DNA of 64,000 bases from Mumia quercus (lineage in GTDB: Bacteria; Actinomycetota; Actinomycetes; Propionibacteriales; Nocardioidaceae), in contig NZ_JANZYO010000006.1 in the NCBI RefSeq assembly GCF_025506335.1, forward strand, positions 40,349 through 104,348. The letters run 5' to 3'. How positions within the stretch are numbered: position 1 is the first letter of the stretch; the number at the start of each line of letters is the position of its first letter. The notes below the pieces were generated by a model. It was not told the origin of the DNA, did not search any database, and worked only from the letters and a program-made list of their open reading frames with translations. Below, in pieces: positions 58,587 to 64,000 of this stretch. The translations under genes and the position numbers were made by a program.

Positions 58587-61337
58587 ATGCTCGTGGGACG
58601 AGCGCAGGAGTCTGCCGTGGTCGCGGAGCTGCTGGAGGGCGCGCGGCGCGGGTCCAGCGGCGTCCTCGTCGTCGTCGGCGAGGCGGGGATCGGCAAGTCC
58701 ACGCTCCTCGACCAGGCGCGTACGACCGCCCAGGGGCTGCGTGTGCTGTCGGCCGCCGGTGCGGAGCCGGAGCGCGACCTGCCCTTCGCCGGCCTCGCTC
58801 AGCTGCTCCGGCCGGTGCTCGGCCACCTCGACGCGCTCCCCGAGGTGCAGGCCGAGGCGCTGTCGCAGGCGCTCGCGCTGGGGGCGAGGCCCGCCGGCGA
58901 GGCGACCGCCGGGCCGGGGGAGCGGTTCGCGGTCTCGGCGGCCACCCTCGGTCTGGTGAGCCGTGCGGCCGAGGAGGAGCCGCTCCTGCTGCTCGTGGAC
59001 GATCTCCACCACCTCGACCGGCCGTCGATCGACGCCATCCTCTTCGCCGCGCGGCGCCTGCTCACCGACTCGGTCGCGGTCGTCCTCGCCGCGCGCCCGA
59101 GCGAGGGGGTGGACGAGCTCGTCGCCGACCTCGACCGGCTCGACCTCGCAGGGCTGTCGCACGACGAGTGCCGCGAGCTGGTCGCGTCCCGCGGGCTCTC
59201 CACGCCCCAGGTCGACAGGCTGCACGCGATGAGCGGAGGCAATCCGCTCGCCGCGCTCGAGATGGCCCGCCGCCCCGACCTCCTGACGCGCGACCTCGGC
59301 ACGGTGCCCGTGCCTCGGCTGATCGAGCAGGCGTTCACCGGGCGCCTGGAGATGCTGAGCCCGCCTGCGCGCACCGCGCTCACGGTCGCCGCGCTCGCCG
59401 GCGACCTCGACCTGGCGACCGTCGCGGCCGCCTGCACCGCCGCCGGCACCGATCTCGCGCGGCTGGTCGAGGCGGAGGAGGCCGAGCTCGTGGAGGTCGA
59501 GGCCGACCGCGTCCGCTTCCTCCACCCGCTGATGCGGGCGTCGCTGGTCCAGGCCACCGCGCCCGGCCTGCGTCGCCGGCTCCACCGCCTGCTGGCCGAC
59601 GCCCTCCCGGCGCGCGACCTCGACCGCAGGGCGCTGCACGTGTCTGCGGCCACGATCGGCCCCGATCCCGAGGCCGCCGCGATCCTCGACGACGCCACCA
59701 CCTCGGCCGCGCGCCGACGCGCGTACGCGGTCGCCTCGGGCTGGGGTGAGCGCGCCGCGCACGCCAGCGCCGACCCGGCGCAGCGTGCCCGGCGGCTGAC
59801 CCTCGCAGGCGAGCACGCGTGGCTCGGCGGACTCGCCGACCGGGCCTTGGAGATGCTCGGCGACGCGGTCGCCGCAGCCCCGGAGGAGCAGGCACGACGC
59901 CGCGCCCTCGCCCTGCGCGGCGTCGTGAGCGCACGCTGCGGCTCGCTCGTCGAGGCACGCGACCTCCTGCTCGAGGCGTCGCAGCCGATCTCGGCCGACG
60001 ACCCGGACCTGGCGGTGCTGCTGCTCGCCGAGGCCGTGTACGCCTGCGTCTACCTCGGCGACGCCGCCGCCGTCCGTACGGTGCTGGAGCGGCTCGACGC
60101 GTACCAAAACCGCACCGAGCACACGCGCAGCCGCATCCTCGGCGAGCTGGCCGCGGGGATCGGCCGGGTCATCATCGGCGAGGGCGACGCCGGTGCGGAG
60201 CGGATCAGGCGCGCCGTGTCGGCCTCGGGCGCCGGCGACCTCGTCGACGACCCGCGGTGGCGGGCGTGGGTGCTCCTCGGTCCGATGTGGTTGCGCGAGT
60301 CCGGCGAGACCCGCGTGCTGATGGAGAGGGTCGTCTCCGACGCCCGCGAGCAGGCGGCCGCGGGGACGCTGCCGTTCCTCCTCTTCCACGCGGCGCGCGA
60401 CGACGCCGCGACCGATCGGTGGACGTCGGCGGAGGCCGCGTACCGCGAGGCCATCGCGCTCGCGCGGGAGTCCGGACAGCGGACGGACGAGGCGATCTCC
60501 CAGGCGGGCCTGGCCTGGCTCCTCGCACGCCGCGGCCGCGAGGAGGACATGCGGCGGGTGGCCGAGGAGGCCGAGCGCCAGTGCGTGCGCAGCCGGCTGA
60601 ACTTCGGGCGCACGTGGTTGACGTTCGCGTGGGGAGACCTCGCTGCGGGCCTCGGCCGGTACGAGGACGCCGTCGGCCACTACCGCGCCCAGCAGGCGCT
60701 GGTCCGGCACCTCGGCATCGACGACCCCGACCTCTCACCGGCGCCGGAGCTCGTGGAGTGCCTCCTGCGGGTCGGCGACGTCGGCGCCGCCCACACCGAG
60801 GCGACGATCTTCGAGCAGCGCGCCGCCGCCAAGGGCCAGCCCTGGTCGAAGGCCCGCGCCCACCGGGCCGTCGCCCTGGTGGGGATCGACCCGGAGGAGC
60901 GGTACGAGGCGGCGCTGGCGCAGCACGCGCTGAGCCCCGACGCGTACGAGCGGGCGCGGACCCAGCTGGCGTACGGGGCCTACCTGCGGCGCGCGCGGCG
61001 TCGGACCGAGGCACGCAGCGTCCTCCGGGAGGCGCTGGACACGTTCGACCGTCTCACCGCCGTGCCCTGGGCCGAGCAGGCGTCGACCGAGCTCGCCGCC
61101 ACGGGGGAGCGCGCCCAACGCCGGGCGGTGGGGGCCGAGCAGCCGCTGACCCCCCAAGAGCTGCAGGTCGCGCGCCTGCTCGGCGACGGTCGTACGACCA
61201 GGGAGGCGGCTGCCGCACTCTTCCTGAGCCCGAAGACGGTCGAGTACCACCTGCGGCACGTCTACATCAAGCTCGGGATCGGGTCGCGTGCCGAGCTGGC
61301 CGAGCGGCTCAGCGAGGACGCCGAGCTGCGGCAGTGA
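58587..61337 (+). CDS. LAL-type LuxR-family ATP-dependent regulator
   Basis: A 916-residue protein. The AAA-type ATPase is N-terminal: Walker A GEAGIGKST (about 31-39) and Walker B LLLLVDDLHHLD. A long TPR-like helical middle follows, ending with a LuxR C-terminal HTH (LTPQELQVARLLGDGRTTRE, then AAALFLSPKTVEYHLRHVYI). LAL proteins activate pathway genes in response to ligands and ATP. Divergent from the methyltransferase. Its end meets the convergent O-methyltransferase with six bases between the genes. Target genes not certain. Confidence 0.9.
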   Translation: MLVGRAQESAVVAELLEGARRGSSGVLVVVGEAGIGKSTLLDQARTTAQGLRVLSAAGAEPERDLPFAGLAQLLRPVLGHLDALPEVQAEALSQALALGARPAGEATAGPGERFAVSAATLGLVSRAAEEEPLLLLVDDLHHLDRPSIDAILFAARRLLTDSVAVVLAARPSEGVDELVADLDRLDLAGLSHDECRELVASRGLSTPQVDRLHAMSGGNPLAALEMARRPDLLTRDLGTVPVPRLIEQAFTGRLEMLSPPARTALTVAALAGDLDLATVAAACTAAGTDLARLVEAEEAELVEVEADRVRFLHPLMRASLVQATAPGLRRRLHRLLADALPARDLDRRALHVSAATIGPDPEAAAILDDATTSAARRRAYAVASGWGERAAHASADPAQRARRLTLAGEHAWLGGLADRALEMLGDAVAAAPEEQARRRALALRGVVSARCGSLVEARDLLLEASQPISADDPDLAVLLLAEAVYACVYLGDAAAVRTVLERLDAYQNRTEHTRSRILGELAAGIGRVIIGEGDAGAERIRRAVSASGAGDLVDDPRWRAWVLLGPMWLRESGETRVLMERVVSDAREQAAAGTLPFLLFHAARDDAATDRWTSAEAAYREAIALARESGQRTDEAISQAGLAWLLARRGREEDMRRVAEEAERQCVRSRLNFGRTWLTFAWGDLAAGLGRYEDAVGHYRAQQALVRHLGIDDPDLSPAPELVECLLRVGDVGAAHTEATIFEQRAAAKGQPWSKARAHRAVALVGIDPEERYEAALAQHALSPDAYERARTQLAYGAYLRRARRRTEARSVLREALDTFDRLTAVPWAEQASTELAATGERAQRRAVGAEQPLTPQELQVARLLGDGRTTREAAAALFLSPKTVEYHLRHVYIKLGIGSRAELAERLSEDAELRQ

Positions 61338-61343
61338 CGCCGA

Positions 61344-62021
61344 TCAGGCGGCGCGCAGCTGGGCGACCAGCAGGCCGTCGCCGACCGGGAGCAGCGCCGG
61401 GAGGAACCGCTCGTCGTCGAGCAGGGCCTTGCCGAGCTCGCGCACGGCGACCGTGTCCTCGTCGCGCCGGGCGGGGTCGGCGACGCGGTCGTGCCAGAGC
61501 GCGTTGTCGAAGGCCAGCACACCGCCTGGACGCAGCAGGCGGACGGCCTCCTCGACGAACAGCGGGTAGTCGCGCTTGTCGGCGTCGATGAAGACGAGGT
61601 CGTACCCGCCGTCGGCGAGGCGAGGGAGCACCTCGACGGCAGATCCGGAGATGAGACGGAAACGGTTGGGGGCGATGCCGGCCTCGGTCAGCGTCGCACG
61701 GGCGAGACGCTGGTGCTCGGCCTCGCGGTCGACCGAGGTCAGGACGCCGTCGGGCCGCATCCCGCGCAGCAGCCACAGCCCGGACACGCCCGTCCCGGTC
61801 CCGACCTCGACGACGGCGCTGGCGCCGGAGACGGCGGCAAGCAGACGCAGCGCGGCGCCCCCACCCGGGCCGATCGGGGCGACGCCGACCTCGTCCGCAC
61901 GCGCGCGCGCATTGAGCAGGTGCTCGTCCTCGATGACGAACTCCTCGGCGTACAGCCAGCTCTGCGTGGTGATCGCGGTGGCGATGACGGACTCCTCTCG
62001 GACGGCCGGGACACCCGGCAC
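61344..62021 (-). CDS. O-methyltransferase (Rv1220c-like)
   Basis: A 225-residue protein. Methyltransferase motifs are [20 protein letters not shown] and [15 protein letters not shown]. It closely resembles Rv1220c, which precedes sigE in M. tuberculosis exactly as here. It belongs to the catechol/caffeoyl-CoA O-methyltransferase type, with Asp residues suited to a divalent metal. The natural substrate is unknown. The start is probably GTG 62021, but a later start is possible. It diverges from sigE. Confidence 0.88.
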   Translation of the reverse strand: MPGVPAVREESVIATAITTQSWLYAEEFVIEDEHLLNARARADEVGVAPIGPGGGAALRLLAAVSGASAVVEVGTGTGVSGLWLLRGMRPDGVLTSVDREAEHQRLARATLTEAGIAPNRFRLISGSAVEVLPRLADGGYDLVFIDADKRDYPLFVEEAVRLLRPGGVLAFDNALWHDRVADPARRDEDTVAVRELGKALLDDERFLPALLPVGDGLLVAQLRAA

Positions 62022-62151
62022 TGCGCCACAGCCTAGGGCATGGGAGCGGCCAGACCGGGCACCGTCGCCGTGCGGGCGGGCGTGGCGTCGGGACGGCCCT
62101 GAGGGTGAGATGCGTCACCTCGGAAGCCCTGGCGCCCCTACCCCGTCATAG

Positions 62152-62177
62152 GGAACCACCAGCGCCGTCTCATCGTT
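62152..62177 (+). promoter_or_regulatory. SigE-type ECF promoter upstream of sigE
   Basis: GGAACC (62152-62157) and CGTT (62174-62177) are separated by 16 bp. They match the -35/-10 consensus of mycobacterial SigE (GGAAC...GTT). They lie 57 bp before the sigE start, with AGGAGG at 62218-62223 as ribosome-binding site. The position and match imply positive autoregulation. Confidence 0.75.
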
Positions 62178-62233
62178 GTCTCAGATTGTTGGGAGACGAT
62201 CAGAGTCCGACCAACACAGGAGGTCGTCACACC

Positions 62234-62839
62234 ATGAGCACGACCACGCAGCTCGACGAGGTCCAGGCCCCCGCCGACGGCGGCGTCGGCACCTGGGAAG
62301 AGATCGTGGAGCAGCACTCAGCGCGTGTCTTCCGGCTCGCCTACCGCCTCACGGGCAACCAGCACGACGCGGAGGACCTGACGCAGGAGGTCTTCATCCG
62401 CGTCTTCCGTTCGCTCGACTCGTTCAAGCCCGGGTCGTTCGAGGGGTGGATCCACCGCATCACGACCAACCTCTTCCTCGACCGCGTCCGCCGGAAGTCG
62501 AAGTTCCGCTTCGACCGGTTCAGCGAGGGTGCCGAGGAGCGCCTGACCGCCGCAGACCCGTCGCCGGAGCGTGCGTGGAACGACGCCATGCTCGACGCCG
62601 ACGTCGAGGCCGCGCTGGCGGCGCTGCCCGACGAGTTCCGGGTCGCCGTGGTGCTCTGCGACATCGAGGGCCTGTCGTACGAGGAGATCGCCGACGTCCT
62701 CGGCGTCAAGCTGGGGACCGTCCGCTCCCGCATCCACCGCGGCCGCAAGCAGCTGCGCGGTGCGCTCGAGCACCGTGCCCCCTCCGGCTCCCGTACGCGT
62801 TTCGCCGGCCCCCTCGACCCCGTGGTGGCGCCGCGCTGA
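62234..62839 (+). CDS. sigE: RNA polymerase sigma factor SigE (ECF)
   Basis: A 201-residue ECF sigma factor. Region 2 has [20 protein letters not shown] and the -10-recognition helix near [20 protein letters not shown]. Region 4 has [20 protein letters not shown] followed by [12 protein letters not shown]. The position after an Rv1220c homologue and before a zinc-finger anti-sigma gene equals Rv1221. SigE responds to cell-envelope stress. An ECF promoter is 57 bp upstream. The stop overlaps the next ATG by one base (TGATG). Confidence 0.95.
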   Translation: MSTTTQLDEVQAPADGGVGTWEEIVEQHSARVFRLAYRLTGNQHDAEDLTQEVFIRVFRSLDSFKPGSFEGWIHRITTNLFLDRVRRKSKFRFDRFSEGAEERLTAADPSPERAWNDAMLDADVEAALAALPDEFRVAVVLCDIEGLSYEEIADVLGVKLGTVRSRIHRGRKQLRGALEHRAPSGSRTRFAGPLDPVVAPR

Positions 62840-64000
62840 TGGCACACCTGGGTGATCGCGTCGCGGCCTACGTCGACGGGCAGCTGCCCGCCGAGGAGGC
62901 GCGTCGTGCCCAGGACCACCTGGCGGTGTGCGCGACCTGCCGCGAGGCGGTGCTCGCCCAGCGCCTGCTCAAGCGCCGGATGACCGGCCTCGGGGCCGCG
63001 GCGCCGACGCCGTCGACCAGCCTGCTGTCCGCCCTCTCCGACCCGGCGCGGCTGGCGGCCGCCGCTCCTCCCTCCCGCTTCCACCTCCTCCTCGACCACG
63101 CCGTCCTCCGGGCCTCGATCGCCGCCTCCGGGGCGTCCGCGGTCCTCGTCGGTCTCGCGTACGTCGTCGGCGCTCCCCATGCGCCCGTCGACACCGTCCG
63201 GCCGCCGCTCGACCAGTTCGTCGCCCAGTTCCGCGGCGAGGCCGACCCCGTCCAGCAGACCGTCCGCTCCGCGACGGACCCCGCCACGGAGGTGTCGCTG
63301 GCCGTCGCTCCCGGAAGGGCCATCGCCCCCGCTCGGACGGACTCCGCCGAGGCCGTGGCCCGCCTCGAGCGTGCCGTCGGCTCGGCCGTCAGCGTGCGCC
63401 TCCTCGCGCACCACTACGACCTCTCCCTCGTGCCCTCGCAGGTCCCTGGGCGCTCGGAGGTGGTCGTCGCCGCAGGCGGGCGTCGGGTGGCTTCGTACGT
63501 CCTCGACGACGTCGCCGGTCGCGTGCAGCGCGTCGTGCGGTACGCGCAGTCGGCGCACGACGAGATGCTCCGCGTCATCCGGCCGGTCTCGCGCGACGCA
63601 GCCGCGTCGGTCGTGCCGGCAGCCCTCGCCGCCGACGACCCGTCGGCGTCCGCAGACTCCTCGGCGTCGGGCCGTTCGGACTCCGCCGAGACCGACGTCG
63701 CCGGGACTTCGCTCGGTGCCTTCCTGGCCGACAGGATCGACGCCGCCACCATGCACGAGCTCGCCTCGGTGGGCTGGCCCTGCCACGACCAGCTCGGCGC
63801 GGGTCTCGAGCGGGTCTCGGCCCGATGGGTGGACCTCGCCGGCGACAAGGCGATCGCCCTCACCTACACCGACGGGGTCTCGACCCTCACCGTCTACGAG
63901 CAGAACGGCGCGCTCGACGACGAGGCGGTCACGGGCTTCGAGCGCACCGACGTGGGCGGCACCCCGGTGTGGGTCCGCTCGGGGAACCCGTCGGTCGCCA
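62839..64000 (+). CDS. rseA: anti-sigma factor RseA-like, with large extracytoplasmic domain (partial)
   Basis: An open frame of at least 387 codons running off the window, from ATG 62839. The N-terminal zinc-binding anti-sigma domain has HLAVCATC (the H-x3-C-x2-C motif) at about 32-39. The TM segment is ASIAASGASAVLVGLAYVVG (about 95-115). The rest, about 270 residues so far, is extracytoplasmic and may resemble RseB/MucB-like sensor domains near its end (ALTYTDGVSTLTVYEQNGAL). It is much longer than the mycobacterial RseA (about 150 residues). It should hold SigE inactive until envelope stress. Confidence 0.82.
   Translation, partial: MAHLGDRVAAYVDGQLPAEEARRAQDHLAVCATCREAVLAQRLLKRRMTGLGAAAPTPSTSLLSALSDPARLAAAAPPSRFHLLLDHAVLRASIAASGASAVLVGLAYVVGAPHAPVDTVRPPLDQFVAQFRGEADPVQQTVRSATDPATEVSLAVAPGRAIAPARTDSAEAVARLERAVGSAVSVRLLAHHYDLSLVPSQVPGRSEVVVAAGGRRVASYVLDDVAGRVQRVVRYAQSAHDEMLRVIRPVSRDAAASVVPAALAADDPSASADSSASGRSDSAETDVAGTSLGAFLADRIDAATMHELASVGWPCHDQLGAGLERVSARWVDLAGDKAIALTYTDGVSTLTVYEQNGALDDEAVTGFERTDVGGTPVWVRSGNPSVA

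Overview
The window is chromosomal DNA from a very GC-rich actinobacterium. It has frequent GTG starts, many 4-bp ATGA/GTGA gene overlaps, a mycothiol gene (mshB), a MhuD-type haem monooxygenase, and a SigE/anti-sigma pair. Gene content and partial order resemble the Mycobacterium tuberculosis Rv1111c-Rv1112 and Rv1170-Rv1222 regions. A Nocardioidaceae/Propionibacteriales member is my best guess, but the family is inferred from style, not from a marker gene. No tRNA, rRNA or CRISPR array was recognised.

Layout. Positions 1-86 are poly-G/poly-C, probably a contig-end artefact, and they cut a DUF6542 gene. From 87 to 5761 lie DUF6542, rmuC, an MFS exporter with a divergent DUF5937/ArsR regulator, a GNAT enzyme and ychF. 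From 5743 to 11475 lies a decayed integrative element inserted exactly at the 3' end of ychF. A 19-bp direct repeat (attL/attR) bounds it, and putative integrase arm sites sit inside each end. It carries a broken unknown gene, an IS3-family element, an hsdR truncated by that IS, a DUF3024 gene and an Xre/AbiEii toxin-antitoxin pair. No integrase remains.

11465-16261: two membrane-protein genes (one decayed), then the Hen1-Pnkp RNA-repair operon. 16284-22846: a LacI-controlled ABC importer plus GH3 glycosidase, arranged like the Streptomyces bxl xylobiose locus, with two matching operators. 23003-37644: mixed metabolism, including GMC oxidoreductase, an ABC-2 exporter, mhuD, nagA, YibE/F, pterin dehydratase, NUDIX hydrolase, S9 peptidase, and a BVMO-alcohol dehydrogenase operon.

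37774-55080: housekeeping genes syntenic with mycobacteria: mshB, fdxA-dapC, dapD, dapE, a LOG-family gene, a FolP2-like protein, a DivIVA-like protein, tag and DUF3117. Inserted among them are udgX, VanW and cell-wall enzymes. 55152-61337: an unusual alpha/beta-hydrolase-glycosyltransferase fusion, a methyltransferase and a divergent LuxR-type (LAL) ATPase regulator. 61344-64000: O-methyltransferase, autoregulated sigE and its anti-sigma factor, which runs off the window.

Themes. Three lysine/diaminopimelate genes (dapC, dapD, dapE) lie within 7 kb. Several nucleic-acid repair or defence functions occur: Hen1-Pnkp, UdgX, Tag, the HsdR remnant and Xre/AbiEii. A palindromic repeat occurs twice, each time exactly between convergent genes. 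The points most worth checking are the ychF-targeted element, the dispersed palindrome and the hydrolase-glycosyltransferase fusion.
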